Below are positions 12,091 to 25,416 of a stretch of 64,000 nt of DNA, one piece after another. Position 1 is the stretch's first letter. Each line of letters begins with the position of its first letter. The notes beneath the pieces are model-generated. The model made no database searches, was not told the origin of the DNA, and saw only the letters and a list, made by a program, of their open reading frames with translations. Origin of the DNA: Purpureocillium takamizusanense (taxonomy: Eukaryota > Ascomycota > Sordariomycetes > Hypocreales > Ophiocordycipitaceae); contig NC_063070.1 in assembly GCF_022605165.1 (NCBI RefSeq), forward strand, positions 62,001 to 126,000. The letters are read 5' to 3'. Made by a program: the position numbers and the translations under genes.

Positions 12091-12922
12091 GGACGGCACT
12101 GGAACACAATATGAGCGCTGTGCTACCTTGATGCTATCTTAGGGCTGTGGTGTTGTCCCAGTCGAGCCTCGACTCGTGTTAGGGATGCCTTGTAGGAACT
12201 GAGTACGGGGCGAAAGCCTCGGCAACTATTGATCAGAACATCCGCTCGCGGCAAAGCCCTGCTACGAGTTGCGAGCACGAGTCGAAGTCTGCGAGTGAAG
12301 ACTGGGGGAGATGAGATACGCAGCTTTGAAACGGGACAGCAGACTCACGTTGAGTTCAGGGAGCTTGACGTGAGTGAGAGCAGTTGGTGCGCATGGTATT
12401 GCTGCCAACGAGAAGACCACGAGCATATGGATCAATAGCAACTGCCCCCACGGGTGTTTCTGGCGCCATCATACTATACGTTGAATCTGAATGTTGAAAT
12501 GCAGCGTGGCCCGTCGTATGTACTAATTCGCGGCATCGCCCCCGTTGGTGCAAGTATGCAGGTAGCCGATGAAGATGGCCACAGCGGCACAGGCCACCTG
12601 TGACCCGTCGAATGACATGCCACCCATGCCCGCTCCCGCCCCTATCGATAAGGCCCGCTGGGAGTGAGTAACAGTGACCGCCCCGCGACCACTTGGGCGC
12701 GATTGATCGATCTATGACTCTTGTTCCTCCATACCAAAGCGACGAGAGACCTGGGAGTCAGTCGGCGAAGTGGTGGCGCAGCGATCCTGTGAACCTCCTC
12801 TGTGAGAGTGCATATATATATTTACAACACGCAATCCTGCTCAGGCTCGCTTCAGCCGGAGGCCAATGATTCCTCAAATATCCCGGTAATGCAACTGTCT
12901 GTGTTGCCGTCCCACCACCATC
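12091..12922. other. intergenic, LSM3 3' region and GTPase promoter
   Basis: About 830 bp between two same-strand genes. No coding pattern was seen. A TATATATAT run at about 12812-12820 lies about 110 bp upstream of the next start codon and could act as a TATA-like element. Confidence 0.55.
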
Positions 12923-15145
12923 ATGTCTAGCAAGACAATAAAGGCCCAGCCGCATGAGAAGCGCAAGGGCGAGTCGGTATGATGCGCGAAAGAGGTGTGA
13001 TTTAACGAATCAAACATCTCACATTCGCATAGGCGCTTAGCGACTTTGCCGAGTACGTCGAGCAGCAGCAGAATCTCCGCTTTCCGGCGTCAAGACGAAC
13101 AGCCGCCGCGGATGCGACGGCCAGCGCCGATGCTGGAGAACACCACGAAGAGCTGGACGAGCTCTTTGACAACCTAGACCTCGCCGACACCGCCCCGAGG
13201 ATACCGCTTAGGGACCTGCTCCTGGCCATCGACGACGACGATGGCGCGCACAAGAGGTTGCGGGACCTGGTGGCGGAGCGGATAGACGAGGGCATGGGCG
13301 AGACCGTCTTCGAAATCGGATACGAGAACAACGGAGACAGCATGCAGCTCTCCGTGGACGAGTGGAACAGGGCATACGCGAGATTGATGGCCGCCGCGAA
13401 GGGGGCCGGCGCCGACTGCGAGCTCCTCCTGACCAAGAACGTGGGTGGCGAGGTCGAGGCGGCGAGCACGGCCGCCAAGACGAGCAAAGACACGGCGTGC
13501 AGCGGCAAGATTCTCATACGGAGAGTGCCGGCGACGGTGGAGGATGTGATTGAGACGAGGATAGCGGTCGTCGGAAACGGTAACCACCCCTCCTCGCTCG
13601 CCCTCTGCGCACCCGCAGTGTGCTGACGATGGCCAAAGTGGATGCCGGGAAGAGTTCCATGTTGGGCGTTCTCGTCAAGGGAGACCTGGACGACGGAAGA
13701 GGCAAGGCCCGCGTCAACCTGTTCAGGCACAAGCACGAGATGGAGACTGGACGAACCAGCTCTGTTGGGATGGAAATCATGGGCTTTGACAGCGTGGGGC
13801 GCGTCATCACGTCCGACACGCCCGGCCGTAAGTGGACCGTTTTCGTCCCAAGGTTGCCTGTCCCCCCCGTGCTGAGAGGATGAGGTAACCCCAGGCAAGC
13901 TCTCGTGGGAAGACATTGGAAAGCGCAGCGCCAAGGTCATCACCTTCACCGACCTGGCAGGCCACGAAAAGTACCTGCGCACCACCGTCTTCGGCCTCTT
14001 GTCCAGCAGCCCCAACTACTGCCTGCTCATGGTCGCCGCCAACAATGGGCTGGTGGGGATGAGCAAGGAGCACCTGGGCATCGCCCTTGCCCTCAACGTG
14101 CCCGTCATGGTGGTGGTGACCAAGATCGACATATGCCCGCCCAACATCCTCGAGGAGACCATCACGCAAATCACCAAGATCATGCGGAGCCCCGGCGCGC
14201 GCAAGGTGCCGACCTTTATCAAGAACCGCGAGGAGTGCATCAACACGGCGACGCAGTTTGTCAGCCACAGGATATGCCCCGTGTTCCAGGTGTCCAACGT
14301 GACGGGCGAGAACCTCGACCTGGTGCGGACCTTTCTCAACATCCTTCCACACCACGGGCGCTACAACTCGGACGCGCCCTTCGAGTTCCACATCAACGAC
14401 ACCTTCTCGGTGCCCTTTACCGGCACCGTGGTGTCGGGCATCGTCAAGTCGGGCGTCGCGCACGAGGGGGATAACATCCTCATCGGGCCCGACTCGCTGG
14501 GCCAGTTCATCCCCACCGCCATCCGCTCCATTGAGCGCAAGAGGATACGAGTGCCCGCGGCTTCGGCGGGACAGTCGGCCTCGTTTGCGCTGAAGAAGGT
14601 GAAGCGCAAAGACGTTCGGAAGGGCATGGTTGTGCTGCCCAAGCTCGAGGGCCAGCCGGCGCCCAAGGTGCATAGGGAGTTTATCGCCGAAGGTCGGTGC
14701 TACCCTACCGCTTTTTCGTCCCTCCCTCCCGCCGCCCCCGCTGCTGCTGCCCGCGATGTGGTGAAACTGACCCCAATTCTGCGCCGCAGTGCTCATCCTC
14801 TCCCACGCGACGACCATCAAGAACAAGTACCAGGCGATGCTCCACGTCGGGCCCGTGTCGCAGACGTGCGCCATCATCGACATTGACCGGGAGCTCATCC
14901 GCACCGGCGACCGCGCCACCGTCGCCTTCCGCTTCGTGCAGCGCCCCGAGTATCTCGCTCCCGGGGACCGGCTGCTCTTCCGGGAGGGGCGGACCAAGGG
15001 GCTCGGCATCGTCAAGGCCGTGGGGTACGACCCCAAGCATCCGCTCATGGGCAGGGCCGCCAACGGCGCCGCGGAGGAGGAGGAGGGCGGTGCCAAAGGC
15101 GGCGATCAGCCACAGGGGGGCAAGGAAGCCGCAGCCGGCTCATAA
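12923..15145 (+). CDS. GTPBP1/GTPBP2-family translational GTPase
   Basis: Five exons, 12923..12976, 13033..13579, 13639..13827, 13895..14692 and 14790..15145, give 647 aa. Each intron is GT..AG and 56-97 nt long. G1 is GNVDAGKSS at residues 199-207 and spans the exon 2/3 junction. An [16 protein letters not shown] switch/G2 region follows. G3 is DLAGH at 283-287 and G4 is TKID at 339-342. Domain II starts near [13 protein letters not shown], and a C-terminal beta-barrel contains [16 protein letters not shown]. These are hallmarks of the eEF1A-related GP-1/GTPBP family, linked in animals to ribosome rescue and exosome-mediated mRNA decay. The N-terminal about 190 residues carry an acidic segment and a helical region. 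The C-terminus ends in a Gly/Glu/Ala-rich tail. The protein is cytosolic by family; the exact role in fungi is not settled. Confidence 0.94.
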
Positions 15146-16154
15146 CGTGATTTTCATGCCATGGACGGGGGATTTGATGATTTGAGAAAGTGGTTGTTGG
15201 ATGTTGCGCGAGAGCTCACGATACCAGGGACGATGGAGGGTTCGCATCGCAAGGCGACTGCGGCAACCCGTACCCCCCCGGCGGCCGTACGATTAGGTTT
15301 GTCTCTTATCTGGTGGAGCTTCGTCCTCCCTTGACATGCATTTGCAGCGCTTGTTTCCCTCTTTTTTTTTTTTTTTTTTGGTTGCAGAAAGAGATATATG
15401 GGCATCACCATCTATGACAGGCGGGGGGAAGGCCATGATGCTTTATTTTTCGACATCTATGAATGAAAACCATTGTACCCAAAGAGAGAGAGCGTGTCAT
15501 GCATGGACGTCGCTTGCTCCTGTGTACCTACCTTAACCAGCCCCTTCTCTGGGCCAGCCGGATCACGGCGCCGCCGCCGCAATGCAAGGCATCCATCTCC
15601 TCGCCGCTCTCCACTCCAACAACTTCTTATTTACTGATGCCTTTCCCCCTCGCCTCGCCTTTTTTGCCCCCATTTGAGGATAGATGGATGGATTGGTGGA
15701 CGGACGGATAGATAGAACGCACGCGCAATTCGAAACCGCTTCGGGACTCTCCCAACCGCAACTCTAGTCTTTCAAGGCGTCCCACAAACACATTGAGAGA
15801 ATTGCAACCAAAGCTGACTGAAGGCCACGAATCTTCATCATGTGATTTACAGTTTGTACCGACCACGGCGCACATGGCTACACTGGCCCCAATGCTCCAT
15901 GCTCCCACCCGCCTCTTCGTTTCCGTCCTCCCACAGGACAGAGTGCCCTATCCCCCCAACCCGAAGCCTCAACGCCACCATTTTCCAACACTTGTACTCC
16001 ACGCATATACAATAGTATGCAAATGCAAAAACGCCTCGCGTGCCTTATGCTTCATGTGCACATCACATCTCTCGCCTCATGGCCCCCCAGCAGCAACGGC
16101 CCCACCAGGGCGTCGCTGTTGGGACATCTTCTCGTAGCCGGCAGCAGCGGTGCT
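15146..16154. other. convergent intergenic region with poly(T)
   Basis: About 1 kb between convergent genes. It holds an 18-T homopolymer at 15362-15379 and a GATG/GGAC-rich patch near 15680-15710. No gene was seen. Confidence 0.6.
15362..15379 (+). repeat. poly(T) tract, 18 nt
   Basis: An uninterrupted run of 18 T in the convergent 3' region. Confidence 0.85.
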
Positions 16155-19100
16155 CTACACCGCTGCGTTACGGACTCCTGCCTGATTCCGTGCTCCTGGT
16201 AAATCGCTGAGATTGAGCTCGACCGTCGGGCGCCGAATTTCCATGCTTCTGCTGGGCATGCGCCCGCCTGGCGTCCGAGGATGCGACACGTTGACGCGTC
16301 CCGAACGCTCTAGTATCCTCGCCGGCGACTCGTCCGAGTCGGAGCCTGAGTCATCGTCGTCATCGTGGTACCCATAGTCAGCCAGCCGCGAGAAATAATC
16401 CGCTAGCCCATCTACGCTGGGCGTTCCCACCACCACGTCGTACTGCGGTGGCGGAGTAGCGGCGGGCGCCTCCACCACAATGGCCGGCGGCGCGACGTCG
16501 TCCTCAAAGGCTGGTGGGTTGAAGCTCGGATGCCGCATGAGGTGGATCGGACGAGGCTCCGACTGTATGCCGCCCCCAGGCGCCGACGCCCGCGTTGGGC
16601 TCGAATCGGCGGGGCCCGAGCCGGACAGATGCGCCGCCTGCGGGGGTGCAGGCAGCACGTCTGCTGAATCAGGGCCTGCAGAGAGCGTGCCCGTCGACGA
16701 GCTGGGTGAAATGTCCGTAGCAATCGACGGAGCGTCCGGGCAGCCACACGCCGACTGGAACGGTGAGGGGTGGCTGGTCGGACCCGCGTATGCCGGCAGG
16801 TTCGTGTTTGCCTGCGTCGCGCGGCAGTTGAGCACAGTAAACGGAGAATCGATGCTGATTTCAAAGTGCCGTCGTTTGGTGCCCGAGGGGTCCTCGGGGT
16901 CCAATCGACTGATTCGCATGACGATCTGCATCTTGTCAGTTCTTCTTCACACATGAACCAACAACAGGCGGGTCCGGTGGTGCGTGCGTACCTTGATCCA
17001 GTGATACACATTAACATTCTTCCAGCTGCAATCCGGATGCAACCGCAAGTCCTTATTCTTGGCCATCATTTCGCACGTTGGTATCTGAACGTTGGCTTCG
17101 ATCTCGGTCGAACCCCACATGCTCTCGAGGCCCAGGTCGAGGTCGCCTAGAAGGTTTGCAGTCGGTTCGGGCAGTGGTTGAGGGTGCCTGTGCGCTCGAG
17201 CCGCTTCCGAGGCCCGCCTCCGTTGTGCCATCTCCCGCGCCTCGCGACGCTCAGCCGCGCTGGGTTCGCCGCCGCGGATTGTGGTCACGTTCGACGAGGC
17301 CCACGACGAATCCAAGGGTTTGCCGGCAACCTTTTCCAGCAGCAAGATCTTGCGACCCGGGTCTTTCCTCGTAACGCGCCGGTCGTTGGTCCAGTATTCG
17401 ATGGATTCCGTCGCAAAGACCTTGATCTTGTGAACTTGCACCTTGGCGAGCGGCGTGAGCTTAAAGGCGATGGGTATCTTGGAGCCAATGGGAAAGCTCT
17501 TGCCAGAAATGATGATGTCGTAGTGCAGCTGGTCCTCCCATTGCCTGCTGATGGAAATGGGCTCGGTCGTCTCCAAGGACATGGAGTCGGGCAATCGCAC
17601 TATTGATACCTCCTTCATTCCGTGGAGGTTGGGCTTGAAAGCGCCGGCACGGTCGACCGTAGCGTGCAGCTCCCACCTCACCGAGCCATATTGCAATTTC
17701 GTCGTCTCCAATTGGTGGTGGTCGATGGGCAGCTCGAAGGAGTAGTCGTAGGTCCCAGGATAGAAGACCTTGAAGCCTTTGGCCTGGGTCGGGGACGCGA
17801 CGCCATTGTCGCCCTTGCCGAAGCTGCGCGACTGGACGCTCTGGAGAGAGAGCCTCTTAAGCTCCTTGGCAGTGAGCCCGCTGCGTTGCGACGAGGAAGA
17901 CGGCATGAGGCTGACGGGTCTCGACGGGGCGGCGAGGTTGACGGTGCTCGAATTGGCAGACCCCGACTTGAGCTGATAGGTGCACTGGTTGCCGTACTCG
18001 GTCTCCCAGCCGCCATTCATGGCGTTGAAAAAGGTGAGAACCTGGGTCCGCAGGCTCTCCTCCTCAAAAATTTCCTGCTTCAGCGGGGGGATGCCCTCGG
18101 GCCACTCGGTGCGAGCGCGCCCGATGAGCTTGAGCTGGACGGCCTTGATCTTGACATTTTTTGTCACGTTAATCTGTAGTTTGCCGCGGAGCAGGGCGGT
18201 GCCCGTCTGCATCTCCCGCTGAGCGTGGCTGTCGTGGTGGTCGAAGCCGGAGAGGAAGATGTTGGGCTCGGCGAGCAGGATGGAGCATGAGACGCCGCTG
18301 CCCGAGGCCACCGGCTTGGGGACCTCGGTGACGAGCGACGAGACGGCCGACTTGGCGGAGCGCACCGACATGATGCTGTTGCGATTGCTGGCGAGCTGGT
18401 AGGGCGAGGGACGGACGGGACCGCCTCTGGCCGTTGCGGCGGCCATGGTTGCGTCAGCGGGGATGGATGTCGTGGCCGTGCGGGAGGCGGCGGTCGATGT
18501 GGACGAGGTGGAGTCGACGCTGGGCTGATGGGGCTGGTGGTGGCTTTGGGGGATTATTCGCGTCTGGGCGTGGTGCGATTGGTGGTTGCTGAAGCCCGTC
18601 GCCGGATCTGGACGGACGTCATACGCGGGGGGCGCGATCCTTGCTGCAGTTGGCGTCGGAGTCGAAGTTGGAGTCGCCGTCGCAGGAACCGCAGTAGGGG
18701 TAGTAGTTGTCGTCGTCGTCGTCGTCGTCGGTGGTGGTTCTGCTTCTGTTGCAGGGGCGAGGCCGGCGACGGATCGAATCCGCGGCGTCTCGAGCGGCGT
18801 GGAGAGCGGACGAGTGACGATGGGGCCAGTCGTGGTACGCTTCAATGAAAAGCTCGAGAGCAGCTTGCCCAGACTGGGGCGTCGCGGCGGCGCCGGGGCG
18901 ACGTGAGGTGACGACTGGTCTCTGGCGGCAGTTGCTGTTGCAGCGGGCGTCGCGGCGCTAGCGTTGCTGCTACCGTTAGCGGCGGCGCCTGTCACGGCGG
19001 GCGGGCTCGTCGCTGTGGTGGTGGTGGTGGTGGTGGTGGTGGCAGTGGCCGCGGCGATGATGCTTCGACGCAGCTTGGCAGCTCGGTGATTGAGCGACTG

Positions 19101-19346
19101 CGTCTTGCTCTTCTTGGGCCGGGGGCGCAGTTCTCGCGGCACGTAGCCCGGCGGGTAGGTGACGATGTGGATTGCGTGCGGCCGCGAGCGTCGGGGGCCG
19201 ATCAATGGCGCTGGGAAGCGCGCAGGTGGTGATGAGGACAAGGCGTGCCGAGCCTGCCTGTTATCGGTGCGGTAGAAGATGTTGCCTGTGTTGGTGATGG
19301 CCCACGAGCCGTTTTGCAGGCGGTCTTGTCGGCTCGACGCTGGCAT
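16155..19346 (-). CDS. arrestin-related trafficking adaptor (Aly/ART-type) with three PPxY motifs
   Basis: Two exons on the minus strand, 16992..19346 then 16155..16925, with a 66-nt intron (GTACGC..CAG) give 1041 aa. The arrestin N-domain begins near residue 351 (IFLSGFDHHD, then LLRGKLQINVTKNVKIKAVQLKLIGRARTEWPEGIPP). The C-domain covers about 610-810 (FPIGSKIPIAFKLTPL, HKIKVFATE). PPxY motifs lie at 65-68 (PPGY), 239-242 (PPAY) and 944-947 (PPQY); these dock the WW domains of Rsp5/NEDD4 ubiquitin ligase. Such adaptors direct ubiquitination and endocytosis of plasma-membrane transporters. The N-terminal 350 residues are low complexity with two polythreonine tracts encoded by trinucleotide repeats. 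The C-terminus has an acidic DDDDDSGSDSDES stretch. A shorter start at Met301 is possible but would drop two PPxY motifs. Confidence 0.85.
18708..18737. repeat. GTC/GTG trinucleotide repeat inside arrestin gene
   Basis: A (GTC)n run followed by GTG units on the + strand encodes the second polythreonine tract (about residues 207-216) of the minus-strand arrestin. Likely length-variable between strains. Confidence 0.8.
19014..19043. repeat. GTG trinucleotide repeat inside arrestin gene
   Basis: A run of about nine GTG units on the + strand (ACC on the coding strand) encodes the first polythreonine tract (about residues 103-111) of the arrestin. Confidence 0.82.
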
Positions 19347-19960
19347 TGTGCGCGGTCAACTGGCTTGCTCTCCAATGCTAGGTATGTATGCTTTGTTCGT
19401 GACCAGCAGTGAATGAGAGGGTCAAGGACGACGACTGTGGTGCTGGACATGGACGGTGGTGTTGGGCAGACGGAGACAAGGGCCAGAAGAGCCTCGCGAG
19501 GGCGAGTGTGAAAGGGAAGTGACAACGAGCAGAGGCTCAAGCCGCCGAACGACAGTTGCTTTGTGACCTATCGTCGCCAGGGCAGGGTGAGGCGGGTGAG
19601 GCGGGTGAAGCAGGGGTGGTGCTGCTGCTGCGCGCAACTGACGCATGTCCAAGCGTCACGATCGCATGAAGGACCAGCGATGCAGGACGGTTGAATGGAT
19701 TGCCGTTCCGCCAGGCACGTACCCGGAGCCGGCAGTCAGTCCCAACGCGCGAGCACGACGCGGAGGCGGTGGCGGCAACAACAGCAGTAGAAAACAAGTA
19801 GCGGTCGCGCAGCAGCTCGCTGCGGAATCAAAAAGAAATTCGTTCGCCGTCGTCGCTGTGAGCAACCAGCGTGCAGGGCAGTGCAGTGCAGTTGAACAGG
19901 CAAAAGCAACGCACACGCGAGGGCAACGCGGCGAATCGGGATGACAAGAGGCTCGTATAG

Positions 19961-19982
19961 GCAGGCAGGCAGGCAGGCAGGC
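19961..19982 (+). repeat. (GCAG) tetranucleotide repeat
   Basis: Five and a half GCAG units in the presumed upstream region of the arrestin gene. Confidence 0.85.
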
Positions 19983-20310
19983 ACTTTGTAGGTGCAGCAG
20001 GAAATAACACAATGACGAGGGCACGGCAGGCAGGGATCAATGCCAATTCGACGAGACGAGGGATTGTTGAGCGAGGGCCGCCCTGGTCACGGCCGAGTCC
20101 GCATCCAGAGACGGGAGCGGAGGATGGGACAGAAAACCAAGGCCAGGGCCGCAACTAACTTGGCGGATGCGTCGTGGCACGGACGCCCAAAACGACAAAA
20201 CGGCGCCGAATCGTCTAGAGAAGTTGGTTGGGTTGGGCCGTCGAAAATCAAGGCAGGGCAGGCGGTCAACAAGCACTTCTTGCCTTGCCTTGCCGTGCAC
20301 TGCAGAACTT

Positions 20311-20333
20311 GCAGCAGCAGCAGCAGCAGCAGC
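20311..20333 (+). repeat. (GCA) trinucleotide repeat
   Basis: Seven to eight GCA units about 970 bp upstream of the arrestin start codon. Confidence 0.85.
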
Positions 20334-23010
20334 ATGAAGGAAGACGGGACCAGGGTGACATGAACAACAGACGACAATCAAGCCAAGTGTCTTACGACAT
20401 GCGTGCGCACTCACTTACTGTGGCTTTACTCACAAGGCCGAGGAGGATGATCCCTGGGCCAGGGAGAGAGAAGGAGGGGGGCGAGGGATCCGGCTGACAG
20501 CGACGGCAGCAATCAATCCCTCGTGGTGGGCGTGAGCGTGCGTGCGTGGGCGCAGGCTGGCGGGCAGAGGCAGGCAGGCAGGCTACCTTGCTTGGCCGTT
20601 GCTACACAACCGAGCCCCTTCCTCGTTGCGTGCGGACGGACTCAGGCCGTGACTCTGGCTGTTTCTGTCCCGAGGCGCGGTTGGCGTCGAGTTTCAGCTG
20701 GCGCGTGTGGTAAATGCGTGTCTCACGCGAGCACCCGGCGCCGGAAAGGTTATGACGTTGGTTTTGTGGCCCGCTAGCACGGTCGACGAACGCAGCGGCG
20801 GCGGTCTTGTGCCAGGGAGTAGAGAGACGCAACGCAGCGCACAAGAGGATGGGTGGATAGAAAGGAAAGGCTGCAGCAAGAAAATAAAATAAAAAGGGAG
20901 GCTTCAGAGTTCAAAAGGAGTAGGTACGGATCAGAAAAGGAGGGCGGCCAAATGTCGTCGCGGGTTTTCTTTTCGCAGTACCAAGGCAAGGTACCTACGG
21001 AGGGTACCTAGGGCATTCTCTGTGAACAAGGTAGCTACAAGGAAGGCAAGGCAGGAAGGAAAGAGGTATTGACTGCCTACTACTAAGGTATTCGGACGGA
21101 GGACGACGTACAGTAACAACCTGAACTGAACTTTCCCAAGTACCAAGTTACTTCGCAATGCGCCAGCAAAGCAGGCAAGTGCACGTGCATGTGCATGCAG
21201 TTTCTGCCGCCCTCGGGTCTTCGCATCCGCGCCTTCCACACGTCCCGGCCACTGGGCTGACCACTGAGGCCTGACCTTCTTTTCTCCGCCGCCCGCTCGG
21301 TCCGGGGTGCCGGAGTGTAAGCCCAGCCCCTGCCCGTGCGCCTGGAACAGCCCTGTCAGTGCACCGCCAGTGCAGTGGCTTACCCTGCGAGTGCCTCCAT
21401 GTTTCTTTGGTCCAGCTGCCCGGGCGATGGAACCTGGGCCAGGGTCCCCCCGTAATAACCATGATGAGTCGTCTCCCTCCGCATCCTTACCGTCCTCCCT
21501 TCATCAACAATAGATGGATGGATTCTTCCATCTCGCTTGCCATCCACCACCACCTCATCTGGCAGTGTCCACTGACTCGAACATGAGAACTGACTGCACG
21601 CCCGCCCGTCTCGCCCGCCGCCACTGGGGCGGTTCCACCGTCCCTAGCGCCCGACTTGGGAGCCGACCTCTGAGAGAGCACGGGCGGGGAGTCGGCCTCT
21701 GGGCCAGAATCTGCGACCTTGTTGATTACAGAATAGCCCGTGATCGGTTGCGACGCCACGCATCGCAGTGGGTGTGTTGGCGCTACGCGGCTTGCATCTG
21801 TGCTGACCGTGGATGACGGCGAGACAATCTGCTGTATGTACTGTAATCCTCACCCAGACCAGATAGCAAACGCCTCGCCGGCTTTGGTGGAGAAGGCGCT
21901 GACGACGCCGCTGTTGACGCCACATGCCGATATTCACCGCAACGGCAAGCAACAGCGGATCCGGGGTCCATGGAGACTCGGACACCAGGACGGCCAAATC
22001 GAAGCAGTGAAATGAAACTCTAATTCGGCGACCGCGGCCCCGCGGCTCGGCAGGGCTGGGCGGTTTGGTCCATCGTGGCCTCGGGCTCTTGGGCCGCATC
22101 GCCAAGTCTGCTGGTCTTTGGCAGGTCAACACCAGGACTCGGTGCTGGGCGAGGGCAGCCATCGCCATGGGGCTGCCATCCCGCCCTAGATTGACGGACT
22201 CTATGTCACTCGGTGCGGCCTGGCAACCTGAGCTCCGTCAACTCACCTTTCCTTCCAACATCAGCCACGATGATGTCGGTGACTTTGACGCCAACGAAAT
22301 TTTTTGTCATGCGGACCCCCGAGTGACTTGGGCGCGAGACCTGCCCACCTGCAGTTGATCTGTTGATGGTTCGATGGACGAATATTTGGGTGGACTAGTT
22401 AACGGGAAGGCTGGGCCCAAGCACCCAAGCCACAAGTCCACCATTGCCGGAGTATCCGCCCGCCGTGCTGGTTACACCTGCCGACCCCGAGTTTCCTCCT
22501 CGCCGACTCCGATCCGGGCATCGGCCCCACGGCAACGAGCAAAGGCTCTGCAACACTACTTGCCAATTGCCGCGGCTCGATTACCCTGCGTTCCCAGGCC
22601 TTCCGGGTGAGCCGTTTTCGCGCGCGTGCCGACTGTCCTGCAGCCACTGGGATCAAGACAGGTGAGACAAGTAGACGAGTAGACGATTAAAGCTCCTGAG
22701 AGACACGACGTGGCGCTGAGAACGAGAGGCTTCCATTGTTGTCTGCGACTGTCCTCGTGCCGCGATCTGCACTTGCCGGAAAGCAGCCACACGCGTAGAT
22801 GGGGTCGCTCTAAAACCACACACAAGATGTTGGCGCGCACTTCTGCTTGCACGTCATTTGGCATGTATGCTGTCGATGGCCTCTCATCTGCGGTGAGCAG
22901 GCAGTGCAAGCCAACGGGTCACCGGCACTTTTGGCGCCCCTTGCGGATGCTCTGCCTTGATGAAGCACATTCGCATGGCTGCGACACCAGACTGCGAGAA
23001 TCATTTATCC

Positions 23011-23034
23011 ATGCATGCATGCATGCATGCATGT
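23011..23034 (+). repeat. (ATGC) tetranucleotide repeat
   Basis: Six ATGC units, self-complementary, in a non-coding region. Confidence 0.85.
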
Positions 23035-23981
23035 ATGGCTGCCATCCCAGCCGGTGCTGCACCAAGCCCGAAAGCCCGGCGTGCTGCCTAGAGTTGCTAC
23101 TCGTTTCATCGTCAAGCCAAAAGCTGCAAGTTCAGTGATGCTGGCTTCCGCAGGGGTGGCTGGTGGAGACGGTTATGCCCGAAGACTTGGCTTGGCCGGA
23201 GTGGCATCTCCAGGCCAGGCCGACGCCACAAACGTCATCACATGGTCTCTTGCCAGGATTTTCCACGTCGACTCGACTCCTTGGACAGCATCTTCATCAC
23301 CACGAGCCACCCAGCGCCAGCCCAACCCTTTGGGGCGCAACACGTGCCTGAATATCATTTCCCCTGGCCATGCTTGCCATGCATGCATACTAGCGAGGAG
23401 CTCCTTGTGCAATTTCGGGCGAGATGCGCATTTGGAGCCCCGCCCGCGTGACCGCGCCCTGATGCTGATGCCATGGTGATGCCATTGATGCGCGCTGCTT
23501 GTTTACGGCGGCGCGCCGACAGCTCCAAGCTTGGGAGTCTGCACGCCAGGCCCCTTCTGCCCCCCTCGATCGACGCCTCTGACCTCTGACCGTGCTCGCA
23601 GAGAAAGGCAGGCGAAGAAGGCTTTTGTGAATGGCCCGCAGCAAGCAAGCCACTTTCGGCAGAGCGGCGCCGCCACCCCACCGTGCCGATTCTGGAAGCC
23701 AGGGCGGCGGCGGGTCATTTGCCATGAAGCGGGAGAGCGAGTTGCTGAGTACTAACTTGGTAGCTCGCTCCGAGAATAGAGTCATTGGATGGACCCATTG
23801 GTGCTCTTCATGCGTGCGGATGCGCTCGGCGGGGGGTTTGTCGAGACTACGAGAGAAGCTCTTGGGGCAGTTCAATGACTACAGTATACGTGCTCCCGCG
23901 TCGCCGCCTCGGCATCGGTAAACGTCCCACTGCTCTTGGGTTGGGTTGGGGCCTGACAGGTGCCCCGCGACAGGACCAACA

Positions 23982-24019
23982 AGAGGAAGAAGAAGAAGAA
24001 GGAGGAGGAGGAGAAGAAG
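23982..24019 (+). repeat. GAA/GGA purine repeat
   Basis: A 38-nt purine-only tract of GAA then GGA units in a non-coding region. Confidence 0.82.
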
Positions 24020-25416
24020 CAACGTCGTGGTGACGTCGATGCGGAGAGAAAACGAGTACGTGGTGCCCGAGAAGATAGATGACGAGTCGGAAAGCACGAC
24101 GACGATGTTTCCCAAACCCAAGAAGCACAGGACGTGATCGCACCGGACGTCCATCCATCGTGGGCATCCTGCTGTAGTACATTCGGCGCCGACGTCCCGA
24201 GATTCGGGACGCCACGAGTAGGAGGGTGAGAGCGAAGATCGCCCTACGAAGTGGAACGCAAGCGCTTCCTCACCGATCAGTAATAACACCAGTTGTAGGA
24301 GCGGCGACTGGCCGGGGCTGAGAGAACGACAGCCCCTGCGCATCGGCAGATCAGTCCATTGTTGCCTTCCCCACCCCACTGCCTCTTTGTTTTGCCACCA
24401 CGGGTGGATGCCCCGTGAGGACTGGGCGGCGGGGGACCCCTTGTCTAGCGAGTGAGTGATGGAGTTCTTATTGATGGAGTTATGGCTGTAGAAACGCTCG
24501 GCAGCTTCGGCGGGGAGAGGCCTGTTTGCCGTGCTCGCGACTTGTTTGTTATTATTTCTATTATAGCTATCCCGGAGATCTTTATGACTAGGTCTCTATT
24601 TATTTGGCTGACGAAAGCATGCGCCTGGGGCATGACTCATCCCCCCTTGCGATGGATGGCTGGGCTATTCTGTCTGGTTTGGTTTGTTTTTGTACACGCA
24701 TGTGTTATACATTTCAGTAGATAGCACGTGTCTATAATCCACCAGCCAACCGCGCATTTCTTACCAGGGTGCAGTTTTGTTGTTATGGATTAGGCTCCCG
24801 GGCTATACTGTGGTGGTGACGCTATGGCTCGTCGTGCACGATGTGGCAACATCCGGCTGCCTCTATTGAAGGTCGAGCTCAACCGAAGTCTACGTTCGAG
24901 ATCTTCAAGCCGTTTTCATACAAGGGAGACAGGTTTCAACAACGAGGAAGCACTAGTGGCCTGTACGAGTCGATGATATCTGTTGGCATGGTACCACTCT
25001 GTAATGCACTTTATTATACTCCATGTTGTTCATTTAGCCCCGCGAGATGCGCGTTTGGCTAGGCGGGTATCTGGGTATAAAAAGTGTGTTGACAAAAAAC
25101 AGAAAGATAGGCAACATAGGGTTTCTCAAGACACAATTTGCGATAGTTCGCCTTGACATTCTTAACACAAGCGCCAAATCATCAAGATCCTAACTACAAT
25201 ATAACTTGTCATGCACTATATGGACTTCTCTAAGATACCAATTAGAATACCATACTCCTATACACGAGAGCCCCCTCATCGTATGAAATAAACGCACAAA
25301 GTCTTGTCAGTATGTCTATAACTTTCTCAAACAATAGTGCCACATCCTTCGCCTCCGAGAAAGAAAAAAGGGGGGGTCGTAGAAAGCCCAGTTATTGGCA
25401 AACCACAACTGGGCTC

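Larger units (their letters stand above)
19347..25416. other. 6-kb gene-poor region
   Basis: No gene could be supported. The first about 1.5 kb is presumably the promoter and leader of the arrestin gene. The rest has only short overlapping frames with no domain. It contains AGGC, CAG, GCAT and GAA/GGA simple repeats, GTACCTA words near 20990-21010, and becomes more AT-rich after about 24540. A TATAAAAAG on the + strand at 25076 has no gene after it. Confidence 0.6.

Noticed and set aside
13002..14015. 337-codon minus-strand frame over the GTPase
   Set aside because: It overlaps exons with clear G1 and G3 motifs on the other strand and is Ser/Arg-rich shadow sequence.
25076..25084. TATAAAAAG on the plus strand
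   Set aside because: No plus-strand gene follows; downstream is the 3' end of the minus-strand collagen-like gene.
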